Below the pieces are notes generated by a model. It was not told the origin of the DNA and did not search any database. It saw only the letters and a list, made by a program, of their open reading frames with translations. Shown here piece by piece: positions 24,327 to 32,374 of a stretch of DNA of 64,000 bases; positions within the stretch are counted from its first letter, which is position 1; each line of letters starts with the position of its first letter. Origin of the DNA: Phycisphaerales bacterium (lineage in GTDB: Bacteria; Planctomycetota; Phycisphaerae; Sedimentisphaerales; Anaerobacaceae); assembly GCA_030602885.1 (NCBI GenBank), contig JAUVYV010000002.1:88125-152124 (forward strand). The letters are read 5' to 3'. Position numbers and translations under genes: made by a program.

Positions 24327-27300
24327 ATGCCGCTCGATAGGATAAATAAAATTCTGCTGAAGATATTCGGCTCTCGTAACGAGCGTCTGGTCAAGGCGTA
24401 TATGGTTGTTGCGCAGCAGGCGGGGGAGTTTGAGGAGCAGGTGCAGCAGCTCAGCGACGAGCAGCTCAAGGCCAAGACGGTCGAGTTCAGGGAGACGCTC
24501 GGCAGAGGAGCGGATGCGGAGGACATACTGCCGGAGGCATTTGCGGTTGTACGGGAGGTGGCGCGTCGCAAGGTTGATATGCGTCACTTCGACGTTCAGC
24601 TTGTCGGCGGCAATGTTCTGTACGAGGGCAGGATAGCCGAGATGGCAACGGGGGAGGGCAAGACTTTAGTGGCGACTTTAGCGGCGTATCTTGTTCATCT
24701 GACGGGAAGACGTGTTCATATTGTCACGGTCAACGATTACTTGGCCAAGCGAGATGCTCAGTGGATGGGGCCTGTGTATGAGGCGCTCGGGCTTAACGTC
24801 GGTGCAATTCAGGCGGATATGGATACTGCGGGGGAAGAGCGGCGCAGCGCATACCAGTGCGACATTACGTACGGAACGAACAACGAGTTCGGCTTTGACT
24901 ACCTGCGTGACAATATGAAGGTGAGCTTAGAGCAGATGGTTCAGGGTGAGCTGGAGTACGCAATCATCGATGAGGTTGACTCGATTCTGGTTGATGAGGC
25001 GAGGACGCCTTTGATTATATCGGGGCCTGCATTTGATGACGTGAGCAGATACCGCAGCGCCGATCAGGTGGCGAGGAAGCTAATCAGTCTGCAGGGCGGT
25101 TACGACCGGATAAAGCGGCAGATTGATTCTGCGGAGAAGACATTGGCGAATGCACAGGGCGAGCTGGCCGAGGCAAAGAGGGCCAGGGACAGCGCCCGGG
25201 CAGAGAAGGCCCAGAAGGTGATAGAAAAAACACAGGCGGAGTTTGCCTCTGCGCAGGCGCGGCTGGAGGAAGCTACACAGTATTATGAGGTAGAGCCGGA
25301 CCGCAAGAGCGCTCATCTTACACACGAGGGTGTTGGGGCGGCGCAGGAGGCAGCGGGAGTTGGGTCGTTCTTTACGGGTTCGAATATGGAGTGGCCTCAT
25401 TTGCTGGAGCAGTCGCTGCGTGCATACGCGGTCTATGAGAAGGAGAAAGACTACGTGGTTATGGACAACAAGGTGATAATCGTCGATGAGTTTACAGGGC
25501 GGCTGATGCACGGTCGGCAGTGGAGTGACGGGCTTCACCAGGCGGTTGAGGCGAAGGAGGGGGTTACGATAAAGGAAGAGAGCCAGACCTTGGCAACAAT
25601 AACTCTTCAGAATTTCTTCAAGCTTTACGAGCAGATAGCCGGGATGACAGGCACCGCGGCGACGGAGTCGGAAGAGTTTATGAATATATATAAGCTCGAG
25701 GTTGTGGTGATACCAACGAACGAGCCGTGTATTCGTGAGGACAGGGACGACATCATATACAAGACGATGCATGAGAAGTTCGACGCGATAGCCGAAGAGA
25801 TAAATGAGACAAGCGCAGCAGGCAAGCCGGTACTCGTGGGAACGGTAAGTGTGGAGAAGAACGAGGCGCTCTCGGCGGCGCTTGCGAAGCGGTTCGCTCT
25901 GGAGCATGAGGTGCTCAACGCCAAGCACCACGAGCGTGAGGCGACGATAATTGCCAAGGCGGGCCAGCAGCACGCAGGCCGTGACGGCAAGATGCGGGGC
26001 AACATTACCATTGCGACGAACATGGCTGGTCGCGGGACTGACATCAAGCTGGGAGAGGGGGTGGCGGAAATTGGGGGGCTGCACGTATTGGGCACCGAGC
26101 GTCACGAGGCCAGGCGAATCGATAATCAGCTTCGAGGACGCTGCGGCAGACAGGGTGACGCAGGTTCGAGCCAGTTTTTCCTGAGCTTTGACGATGATTT
26201 GATGAAGTTTTGGGCGGGGGAGAAGGTGCTGAAGTTTCTGACCTTGGTCGGGTGGGAAGAGGGGATGGCGATACATCATCCGAGGATAAGCAAGGGCATC
26301 GCCAAGGCGCAGAAGAAGGTGGAGGAGAGGAACTTCGAGATACGCAAGAGCCTGCTCGAATACGATGAGGTAATGGATTACCAGCGGAAGATTTTCTATT
26401 CGCGGAGGCGCAAGATTTTAGGCGGCAAAGGGCTGAAAGCGATTATCGAAGAGATGATTGAGGGAGCGATAGCGGCCAACTGCGATACGATTCTGAAGGA
26501 GGATTACCCGGCTCGGTGCATAGCGGAATGGGCGGTGAGCGATTTCGGTGTGGAGCTGAGGGCGTCCGACATTGCGGGTATTAAAGTGGATGAGATAGAG
26601 CAGTTGATTAAGGAGCAGGCGAAGGACGCGGCGGCGAACAACATTACGCTATCGCTTGGTGAGTATCTGGAGGACTATGAAGACCCTTCGAGTTGGGACA
26701 CGGCGGGTTTGTGCAAGTGGGCGATGAGTGCGTTTAGTGTGAGTTTGAGTCCGAGCAAGCTCAAGGGGCAGGAGTCCGAGCAGATAGAGGAGCAACTGAT
26801 TGCGGCAGCGGCTGAGCAGATAGACAAGAAGGACTGCTCGGCTTTGGTGGAGTTTTTGAAGCCGAATTTCGCGGCAGGCAGGTTTGCCGAGTGGGCACGG
26901 GCAAAATTCGATATTCGTCTGGACGTGAACGAGCTGATGGGAACCAAGGCCGAACAGATTCGGGAGGTTTTGAAGGAGAGGACGGCGGAGAAATACAAGA
27001 GGCGTGAGATTGAATACCCGGTAGAATTTGCGATGAGCATAGTCTATGGGCCGGGCGGGACGAATGTGTATGGCTTTGAGGCCCTGGCGAGCTGGGCAAA
27101 CAAAAAGTATAACGCAGAATTATCGGTAGAACGAATACAACAGCTCAATCCCCGGGCCCTGCACAAACAGCTTCTTGAACTGAGCGAGGCGTACAATGAC
27201 GGCCGATTGAGAGAAGAGATAAATTCGAGGGTCGCTGAGCTTGACAGAGTGGGAGCATTGGAGTGGGCAAACGAGAGGTTCGGGGCAAATCTGGCTGAGG

Positions 27301-27815
27301 GTGACCTTGACGACGGCCGGCAGTGGGAGGAAAGACTGGTCGAGGTGGGCAGGGAGTTTTTGCGCGAGGAGCTGAGTGACCTTGAGCGGTATGTGCTCCT
27401 GCAGGTGTACGACAGTGCGTGGAAAGACCATCTTTATTTGATGGACCATTTGAAGAGCAGTATCCATCTTCGCGGCTGGGCGGAGAAGGACCCGAAGACC
27501 GAGTACAAGCGCGAAGGGTACCGGATGTTCAACGAGATGCTGGCCAACATCGAGCAGCACGTGACGGACATCATCTTCAAGGTTCATTTGGAGGCGGGAG
27601 CGCAGAGGCGAAGTGTATGGCGGGTGAGTCAGACGGCGCACGATGAGGTGGGTCAGTTTGCGATGGCCGAGCGCCAGCGGGCGGCGGCACAGGCGCCGCA
27701 GGGAGAGGTAAAGGTCAAGCAAATCAAACTCGAAGGCCCCAAGGTTGGCCGAAACGACCCATGCCCGTGCGGCAGCGGGAAAAAATACAAGAAGTGCTGC
27801 GGGAAGAACTCATAG
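24327..27815 (+). CDS. secA: Preprotein translocase ATPase SecA, enlarged form
   Basis: This 1162-residue motor pushes preproteins through SecYEG. I chose the ATG at 24327, because PLDRINKILLKIFGSRNER is the normal SecA N-terminus; a TTG 27 bases upstream is an alternative. Walker A is GEGKT (109-113), and the DEVDSILVDEARTPLIISG block and TIATNMAGRGTDIKLG are intact. The C-terminus has the zinc-binding tail DPCPCGSGKKYKKCCG. It is about 260 residues longer than E. coli SecA (901). A charged coiled-coil insert occupies residues 259-319 in the preprotein cross-linking domain. A second, repeat-containing expansion covers about 729-1016 in the helical C-terminal region. Confidence 0.95.
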   Translation: MPLDRINKILLKIFGSRNERLVKAYMVVAQQAGEFEEQVQQLSDEQLKAKTVEFRETLGRGADAEDILPEAFAVVREVARRKVDMRHFDVQLVGGNVLYEGRIAEMATGEGKTLVATLAAYLVHLTGRRVHIVTVNDYLAKRDAQWMGPVYEALGLNVGAIQADMDTAGEERRSAYQCDITYGTNNEFGFDYLRDNMKVSLEQMVQGELEYAIIDEVDSILVDEARTPLIISGPAFDDVSRYRSADQVARKLISLQGGYDRIKRQIDSAEKTLANAQGELAEAKRARDSARAEKAQKVIEKTQAEFASAQARLEEATQYYEVEPDRKSAHLTHEGVGAAQEAAGVGSFFTGSNMEWPHLLEQSLRAYAVYEKEKDYVVMDNKVIIVDEFTGRLMHGRQWSDGLHQAVEAKEGVTIKEESQTLATITLQNFFKLYEQIAGMTGTAATESEEFMNIYKLEVVVIPTNEPCIREDRDDIIYKTMHEKFDAIAEEINETSAAGKPVLVGTVSVEKNEALSAALAKRFALEHEVLNAKHHEREATIIAKAGQQHAGRDGKMRGNITIATNMAGRGTDIKLGEGVAEIGGLHVLGTERHEARRIDNQLRGRCGRQGDAGSSQFFLSFDDDLMKFWAGEKVLKFLTLVGWEEGMAIHHPRISKGIAKAQKKVEERNFEIRKSLLEYDEVMDYQRKIFYSRRRKILGGKGLKAIIEEMIEGAIAANCDTILKEDYPARCIAEWAVSDFGVELRASDIAGIKVDEIEQLIKEQAKDAAANNITLSLGEYLEDYEDPSSWDTAGLCKWAMSAFSVSLSPSKLKGQESEQIEEQLIAAAAEQIDKKDCSALVEFLKPNFAAGRFAEWARAKFDIRLDVNELMGTKAEQIREVLKERTAEKYKRREIEYPVEFAMSIVYGPGGTNVYGFEALASWANKKYNAELSVERIQQLNPRALHKQLLELSEAYNDGRLREEINSRVAELDRVGALEWANERFGANLAEGDLDDGRQWEERLVEVGREFLREELSDLERYVLLQVYDSAWKDHLYLMDHLKSSIHLRGWAEKDPKTEYKREGYRMFNEMLANIEQHVTDIIFKVHLEAGAQRRSVWRVSQTAHDEVGQFAMAERQRAAAQAPQGEVKVKQIKLEGPKVGRNDPCPCGSGKKYKKCCGKNS

Positions 27816-27875
27816 GAAAGAGGATAATCGGCTGGTGCGGTGGTTTTTTGGGCATTAGCGAGGCGCAAAAAAAAG

Positions 27876-27910
27876 AAAACATCGAGTAACGCCTCGCTAC
27901 CCGATGTTTT
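27876..27910. terminator. Bidirectional terminator between secA and the reductase gene
   Basis: AAAACATCG (27876-27884) pairs with CGATGTTTT (27902-27910), and further GTA/TAC and CG/CG pairs extend the stem. The A-run on the left and T-run on the right would serve convergent transcription from both sides. Confidence 0.8.
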
Positions 27911-28112
27911 CCGGAGGGGAGAAAAACTTTGCTCTACGTTATTATTAGCACTTTATCGGCGAAGAAGTGTTTATCACTTTAGCCTAAATACCCCATTCTA
28001 CATCGTCCTATAAAATCATACGCCAGTGGGCTGAAAATGTTCATCTTAAACGACCCTGACGAGTCGACAGCATGAACGGGCTGAAAATGCGGTAAAGCGC
28101 GGGGGTGAATCG
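27911..28112. other. Non-coding gap after the terminator
   Basis: About 200 bases between the secA terminator and the reductase stop codon. I see no further gene, RNA or repeat. Alternative frames continuing the reductase beyond its stop were checked and lack the Cys-rich tail of longer homologues. Confidence 0.5.
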
Positions 28113-29969
28113 CTAACAGAGCGTCATCGGCTCGTTGGGTCGGCTGTGTCGGCGATAGATTGTAATTCCTTTGCAGCCAAGGCGATATGCGAGGCGATAG
28201 GCCTTGTCGATGCCGGTGGTTTTTGCTTTTGCGGGAAAGTTTATTGTCTTGCTGACGGCGGCGTCGCAGTGCTGCTGGAAGGCGGCCTGCATCTTGATGT
28301 GCCATTCGGGGCTGACGTCATAAGCGCATTTGAAAATCTTTCGAATGCGAGCGGGGATTTCGGTCATTGTCTGAATGCTGCCCGTTTTGAGAATCTGCTG
28401 GGCGAGCTGGTCGGAGTAGAAGCCGCCCTGCTCGGCCACTTGTTTGAAGATGGGGTCTATCTGAAGCATTTTCCTGCCGGAGAGGACCTGGCGCAGAAAG
28501 ACGAGTGAGTAGAGGGGCTCGATTCCGGCCGAGCAGTCGGCGATTATGCTGATGGTGCCCGTGGGGGCGATGCAGGTGAGGTAGGCGTTTCGCAGCTTGA
28601 GGCTCTTTTCGGTTCTCCAGGTGCTGTCGGTCCAGTTTGGGAAGGGGCCTCGCTCATTTGCGAGGGCGGCGCTGGCGTCGCGAGCTTTTTTGTTTATGAA
28701 TTCGATAAGGCGGGATGCGAAATCGACGGCCTGCTGCGAGTCGTAAGCTATGCCGAGCAGGAAGAGGGCGTCGGCAAAACCCATGACGCCGAGGCCGATC
28801 TTTCGGTTGGCCTGGGTGAGTCGGGTGGTATCGGAGACGGGGTAATTGCAGGCATCGACGATGTTGTCGAGGAATCGGACGGCGAGTTTGACAGTTTCCG
28901 CCAGGGCGGGCCAGTCGATTTCAGGCTTTGGCGAGTCAGAGGTGACGAATTTGGCGAGATTGACGCTGCCGAGCGTGCAGGCCTCGTAGGGCAGGAGCGG
29001 CTGTTCGCCGCAGGGGTTGGTGGCTTCTATTTTGCCGAGCGAGGGTGTGGGATTGTCGCGGTTTATCGCATCGATGAAGGCCAGGCCGGGGTCGCCGGTC
29101 TTGTGGGCGCAACTGACAATCAGTTGCCACAGGTCGGCAACGGTATAGAACCGGCCGGTTGTCTCCGGTGTGGGGACATTGTCATCGGGTAACTTATGTA
29201 AATCGTTTATCGTGTAAGTTTCGACGTCGAGGCCTTTGGGCAGCAGATAGCGCCGGCCTGTGCGGGGGTTCGTCACGACGTGTAAGCTGTCGGGGGCATC
29301 TTCGAGCGTCTCCATCCATTTGTCGGTGATTTTGACGGATATGTTGAAGTTGGTAAAGGCCTTGAGGTCCTGTTTGGCGTGGAGGAATTTGAGGATATCG
29401 GGGTGGGTGACACTCATCATTCCCATATTGGCGCCCCGACGGAAGGCGCCCTGCTGGATTGCGTCGGTGGTTTCGGAAAATACCCGCCAGAAGGAGATGG
29501 GCCCTGAGGTGGTGCCGCCCGAGGATGCGACGCGGTCGCCGGTGGGGCGGAGCCGGTCGAGAGAAAAACCGGTGCCGCCGCCTGCCTTTTGAATCAGGGC
29601 GGTCTGCTTGATGGTCTCGAATATGCCTTCGATGCTGTCTTCGATGGGAAGTACAAAGCAGGCGCTGAGCATACCGGATGGCCTGCCTGCGTTCATAAGC
29701 GTCGGTGAGTTAGGCAGGAACTTGAGCGAGGCCATAAGCTCGTAATATTTCTTGTGCCAGTCTTTAATATCGTATTCGTTGGCGCCGTATTTTGATTCGA
29801 CGGAGGCGACGAGCGAGGCGACTCTGCTGAACAGTTGGGCGGGCGTTTCGATGCACCGGCCGTGTTCGTTTTTTATCAGATACCGCTCCTGAAGAACTGT
29901 CAGGGAGTTCTCACTGAGAATCGGCTCATCGCCGGGGACAGGCGGGTTATCGTATTTCGTATTTCGCAT
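28113..29969 (-). CDS. nrdJ: Adenosylcobalamin-dependent (class II) ribonucleotide reductase
   Basis: This 618-residue enzyme reduces ribonucleotides to deoxyribonucleotides without oxygen, using a B12-derived thiyl radical. SACFVLPIEDSIEG carries the first redox cysteine, NPCGEQPLLPYEACTLGSVNL has the N-C-E active-site motif, and RNAYLTCIAPTGTISIIADCSAGIEP follows. Residues AGGGTGFSLDRLRPTGD match class II enzymes. No ATP-cone is visible at the N-terminus. The C-terminus stops at YRRHSRPNEPMTLC, earlier than many homologues, which have a Cys-rich tail. A single terminal cysteine remains. No NrdB or NrdG partner is nearby, as expected for class II. Confidence 0.9.
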   Translation of the reverse strand: MRNTKYDNPPVPGDEPILSENSLTVLQERYLIKNEHGRCIETPAQLFSRVASLVASVESKYGANEYDIKDWHKKYYELMASLKFLPNSPTLMNAGRPSGMLSACFVLPIEDSIEGIFETIKQTALIQKAGGGTGFSLDRLRPTGDRVASSGGTTSGPISFWRVFSETTDAIQQGAFRRGANMGMMSVTHPDILKFLHAKQDLKAFTNFNISVKITDKWMETLEDAPDSLHVVTNPRTGRRYLLPKGLDVETYTINDLHKLPDDNVPTPETTGRFYTVADLWQLIVSCAHKTGDPGLAFIDAINRDNPTPSLGKIEATNPCGEQPLLPYEACTLGSVNLAKFVTSDSPKPEIDWPALAETVKLAVRFLDNIVDACNYPVSDTTRLTQANRKIGLGVMGFADALFLLGIAYDSQQAVDFASRLIEFINKKARDASAALANERGPFPNWTDSTWRTEKSLKLRNAYLTCIAPTGTISIIADCSAGIEPLYSLVFLRQVLSGRKMLQIDPIFKQVAEQGGFYSDQLAQQILKTGSIQTMTEIPARIRKIFKCAYDVSPEWHIKMQAAFQQHCDAAVSKTINFPAKAKTTGIDKAYRLAYRLGCKGITIYRRHSRPNEPMTLC

Positions 29970-29990
29970 TTTGTATTTCGCTATCCGTCT

Positions 29991-30191
29991 TTAGTGTTTC
30001 TTTAGCCATTTGAATCTAAAGACATCGCGGATACGTTCGGTAAAGCGGACACCCATGCGCTGAGTGCTGGTTTTGAATTCCATTCGGTCGATATCTTTTA
30101 CAGATGGCTTCGGCCTTTGTTTGGCGAAGACCGAAAGCACGGCGGCTGCAATGGACGATACCAACGCATTGAATCTGGTATGAGCAGGCAT
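29991..30191 (-). CDS. Small conserved-looking basic protein, unknown function
   Basis: This 66-residue protein has a short hydrophobic stretch (ALVSSIAAAVLSVFA, about 9-23) and a basic C-terminus (VRFTERIRDVFRFKWLKKH). It lies 9 bases from the end of the next upstream gene and 21 bases before the reductase start, all on the same strand. Its coding-like composition and tight spacing support a real gene. I do not recognise a family. Confidence 0.55.
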   Translation of the reverse strand: MPAHTRFNALVSSIAAAVLSVFAKQRPKPSVKDIDRMEFKTSTQRMGVRFTERIRDVFRFKWLKKH

Positions 30192-30200
30192 AACGGTCGA

Positions 30201-30782
30201 TTACCTTTGCACGGCCAATTTTGTGGCGGCGAGCAGCTCGGCGCCGGTTCGGCTTTCGATTTCTCCCTGGGCGAACAACTGGTGCCTCTCGATGATTTCG
30301 GGCCTTGCGTCGTAGTATCCGGTGACCGATACGGCGCCGCCTTCTGCAGGGCCTTGTGTTTTGTAGTCTGCGTTGATTAGCCAGGCGCTCATTTCGTCGT
30401 CGTACTCAGCAGGGTATATGACCGCCGTTACGAACTTGTCGTCGGAGTATTTTGCGAGGTGGACCTTGGCCCGGCAGGGGACGCTTGTCTCGACGGCCAA
30501 TTTGACGAGCCGTTTGTAATCGTCGCGGGCGGTTTCGAGGTTGCTCGAGTAGAAGAACAGGCCTGCTTCGAGCTGGAAGGTTTTGGGCCGGACGCCTTTA
30601 AGCTCCATTCGACCATCCGGATAGGCATTGTGAATCTTGTAGGCCTTGCAGTGGCTGTATTTTTCACTTTCGAGCAGCTCGGCTATCTCTTGCGCGGTGA
30701 AGCCCACTCCTGCGTGGTCGCCGAAGTCGAAGACGTACAGGCCGACGTATTTATCCGGTTTTTGAAGTTTCGGCAGTTTCAT
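30201..30782 (-). CDS. Hypothetical protein ahead of the reductase cluster
   Basis: This 193-residue soluble protein has no signal peptide and no membrane segment. It begins MKLPKLQKPDKYVGLYVFDFGD, then alternates helices and strands; LLESEKYSHCKAYKIHNAYPDGRMELKGV is near residue 50. No catalytic motif is evident. It may form a transcription unit with the 66-residue protein and the class II reductase. The upstream region contains a short AT-rich stretch, but no clear promoter could be fixed. Confidence 0.65.
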   Translation of the reverse strand: MKLPKLQKPDKYVGLYVFDFGDHAGVGFTAQEIAELLESEKYSHCKAYKIHNAYPDGRMELKGVRPKTFQLEAGLFFYSSNLETARDDYKRLVKLAVETSVPCRAKVHLAKYSDDKFVTAVIYPAEYDDEMSAWLINADYKTQGPAEGGAVSVTGYYDARPEIIERHQLFAQGEIESRTGAELLAATKLAVQR

Positions 30783-30833
30783 ACAGCTACATTCTAAACG
30801 CGAATTACACGAATTGCACGAAATTTTTGGCCC

Positions 30834-30862
30834 TTGACGGAACGGCGAATCTACTTTAGATT
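30834..30862 (+). promoter_or_regulatory. Promoter of the 99-residue protein and lipoprotein pair
   Basis: TTGACG (30834-30839) and TAGATT (30857-30862) are 17 bases apart, and the message would start about 26 bases before the ATG at 30895, leaving room for the AGGAG ribosome site. Confidence 0.55.
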
Positions 30863-30894
30863 CTGAGCAACAGTGTTTTATCCAGGAGATTGCT

Positions 30895-31194
30895 ATGACT
30901 AACGGAGCGTATGTGGGGGGAGCAGCGGGCGGGGTGGCGGCAGCGGCGGTGATTGCGCAGGCGATAAAGGCATCGGGTGCGATAGTGCGGGTCGAGCCAC
31001 ACGATTTCGAGGAGATTTTGCGAAGGTCTGAGCGGCCTTTGGTGGTGAGTGCTCAGGGTGGATTCATTTCCAAGAATTATCAATACCTGACCGGATACAA
31101 GGGATTGGCTTTTTATACAAAAAGCCCAACCGAACTGATGCTCCCCGGCTCAGCAGAGGTAATTGCTGCCGGGAAGATATGGATTCCGGGATAG
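30895..31194 (+). CDS. Small protein with Ala/Gly-rich N-terminal helix, unknown function
   Basis: This 99-residue protein opens with a glycine- and alanine-rich hydrophobic stretch (about residues 4-28), which could be a membrane anchor or a tight helix. A compact domain follows, with VRVEPHDFEEILRRSERPLVV and YQYLTGYKGLAFYTKS. The ATG is preceded by CAGGAG. The next gene, a lipoprotein, begins 43 bases downstream. No family was recognised. Confidence 0.6.
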   Translation: MTNGAYVGGAAGGVAAAAVIAQAIKASGAIVRVEPHDFEEILRRSERPLVVSAQGGFISKNYQYLTGYKGLAFYTKSPTELMLPGSAEVIAAGKIWIPG

Positions 31195-31237
31195 AGTGAC
31201 GGGCAAGAGAAAAACAATATTTTGTTCGGGAGGCAGT

Positions 31238-31603
31238 ATGAGAGCCGGATTTTTACTTGTCAGTGCGTTACTGTTTTTCGCGGGTTGCGAATCAGGCGAT
31301 GGGACCTCCAGCCGAGCTGCACAGGGGTCGCGCATGAAGGAGCTGCTGGATAGCGGTGTCAGATTTGAAGGAGGCAACGGCAACTCTATCAATCAAGCCG
31401 TGATAATCAAGGCGCCCAACGAGCTCACCGGCGTTCGCGCGGAATATGAATGGATAAGGGAACATTATCCCGGCTGGGAATTAACGCAACAGGAAGTAAT
31501 TTCGATTCAGGGCATAACCTACGACATGATGGCCTTTAGAACGCCCGGTGGAATAGACAGGACATTATACTTTGACATCACAGACTTCTTCGGCAAGCAG
31601 TAG
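31238..31603 (+). CDS. Small lipoprotein, unknown function
   Basis: This 121-residue protein starts at the ATG at 31238, preceded by GGGAGG; a longer frame upstream overlaps the preceding gene and lacks a ribosome site. A signal peptide ends in the lipobox FFAGC, so the protein should be lipid-anchored. The mature part contains FEGGNGNSINQAVIIKAPNE and an acidic-aromatic segment ending DITDFFGKQ. The family is unknown. The following 300 bases carry the tyrS-end duplication. Confidence 0.65.
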   Translation: MRAGFLLVSALLFFAGCESGDGTSSRAAQGSRMKELLDSGVRFEGGNGNSINQAVIIKAPNELTGVRAEYEWIREHYPGWELTQQEVISIQGITYDMMAFRTPGGIDRTLYFDITDFFGKQ

Positions 31604-31610
31604 AGCAGGA

Positions 31611-31637
31611 TTAAGAGCCTATCCTAATAATCGGCTC
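31611..31637. repeat. Hairpin with a 19-bp sequence shared with 59544-59562
   Basis: TTAAGAGCCTATCCTAATA (31611-31629) occurs in inverted orientation at 59544-59562. Here TTAAGAGCC can also pair with the nearby GGCTCTAA, so it might act as the terminator of the lipoprotein gene. The shared sequence resembles an insertion-sequence end, but no transposase is present at either site. Confidence 0.4.
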
Positions 31638-31696
31638 TAAGTGGGTGCAGCAAGTTTTCGGTGCGGCTGTTCGTAGTTCAAGTCGTCTTGAGCGTA

Positions 31697-31784
31697 GCGA
31701 ATTTACGTTTTCCGACCTGGAGGGTCATACCTGATTTGGGGGTGATTTGGACGTTGGGGTCAGTGATTTTAGCACCGTCGATGG
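31697..31784 (-). pseudogene. Duplicated fragment of the tyrS 3' end
   Basis: These 88 bases match 32397-32484, inside tyrS, at 84 of 88 positions and in the same orientation. The offset is exactly 700 bases. The fragment corresponds to the last part of the S4 RNA-binding domain (DGKKITDPNVQITPKSG and the following residues). It has no start or rest of the gene and cannot be functional as a synthetase. Together with the intact copy it brackets the hicBA module. Confidence 0.85.
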
Positions 31785-31815
31785 GCTATGAATATTATGC
31801 TTGCGGCCTTTTTTG

Positions 31816-31844
31816 TTGGTATCTCAAGCCGACTTTGATAGAAT
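31816..31844 (+). promoter_or_regulatory. Promoter of the hicBA module
   Basis: TTGGTA (31816-31821) and TAGAAT (31839-31844) are separated by 17 bases, ending 75 bases before the hicB start codon. The -10 is good and the -35 is weak. Confidence 0.4.
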
Positions 31845-31918
31845 TAACGATGCAGCGGCATTAAGGGCTGCTAAGAGTTCATAAATCAGCAGTCAATCGG
31901 TGACGAAAGGAAGAAAAA

Positions 31919-32128
31919 ATGAAAAAGTTTTTTACCCTCGAATACTGGGAAGATGATAACTGGTTTGTCGGAAAATTAAAGGAAATCCCGGGGGTTTTCA
32001 GCCAGGGCAAAACCATAGAAGAGCTGAAGGAAAATATAATTGATGCATATCGTATGATGCTTGCCGAATCCGGTGCCGAAGCCGAGCGTGCCGATGTCAA
32101 GCACCTGGAGCTGGGAGTTGAAATGTGA
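31919..32128 (+). CDS. hicB: HicB-family antitoxin
   Basis: This 69-residue protein has the degraded RNase-H-like fold of HicB: YWEDDNWFVGKLKEIPGVFSQGKTIEELKENIIDAYRMML. It should bind and block HicA. A separate C-terminal DNA-binding domain is missing, as in short HicB proteins. A strong GAAAGGAAG ribosome site precedes the ATG. The antitoxin comes first in the pair, and its stop overlaps the toxin start. Confidence 0.88.
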   Translation: MKKFFTLEYWEDDNWFVGKLKEIPGVFSQGKTIEELKENIIDAYRMMLAESGAEAERADVKHLELGVEM

Positions 32129-32301
32129 AACGAAAGGCCCTGATAAAAGACCTTGTTAAGGGCGGTTGCTATTTGAAAAGACACGGCAGCAGGCATGATA
32201 TCTATACAAATCCGAGGAACGGCAGGCAGGCTCCTATTCCAAGACATCCCGAAATAAAGGACTCACTGGTTCGACTGATTAAGAAGCAGCTCGGGATATG
32301 A
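32125..32301 (+). CDS. hicA: HicA-family mRNA interferase toxin
   Basis: This 58-residue protein starts at a GTG at 32125, which overlaps the hicB stop. The dsRBD-like fold of HicA is recognisable: KRKALIKDLVKGGCYLKRHGS followed by RHDIYTNPRNGRQAPIPRHPE. H24, in the GSRH segment, is the expected catalytic histidine. The IPRHPEIKDSLVRLIKKQLGI end is typical. Such toxins cut mRNA. Its size is normal for the family. Confidence 0.88.
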   Translation: MKRKALIKDLVKGGCYLKRHGSRHDIYTNPRNGRQAPIPRHPEIKDSLVRLIKKQLGI

Positions 32302-32374
32302 TCGGCAGCATCGATCCGGCACGGGGTGGAGTGCACCGAGTCATAACGTATGTGACTAACATATAAAGCGCAGA

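Noticed and set aside
25080..26279. 399-codon open frame antisense to secA
   Set aside because: It is a by-product of secA codon usage; it has no ribosome site and its sequence is His/Leu/Arg-rich.
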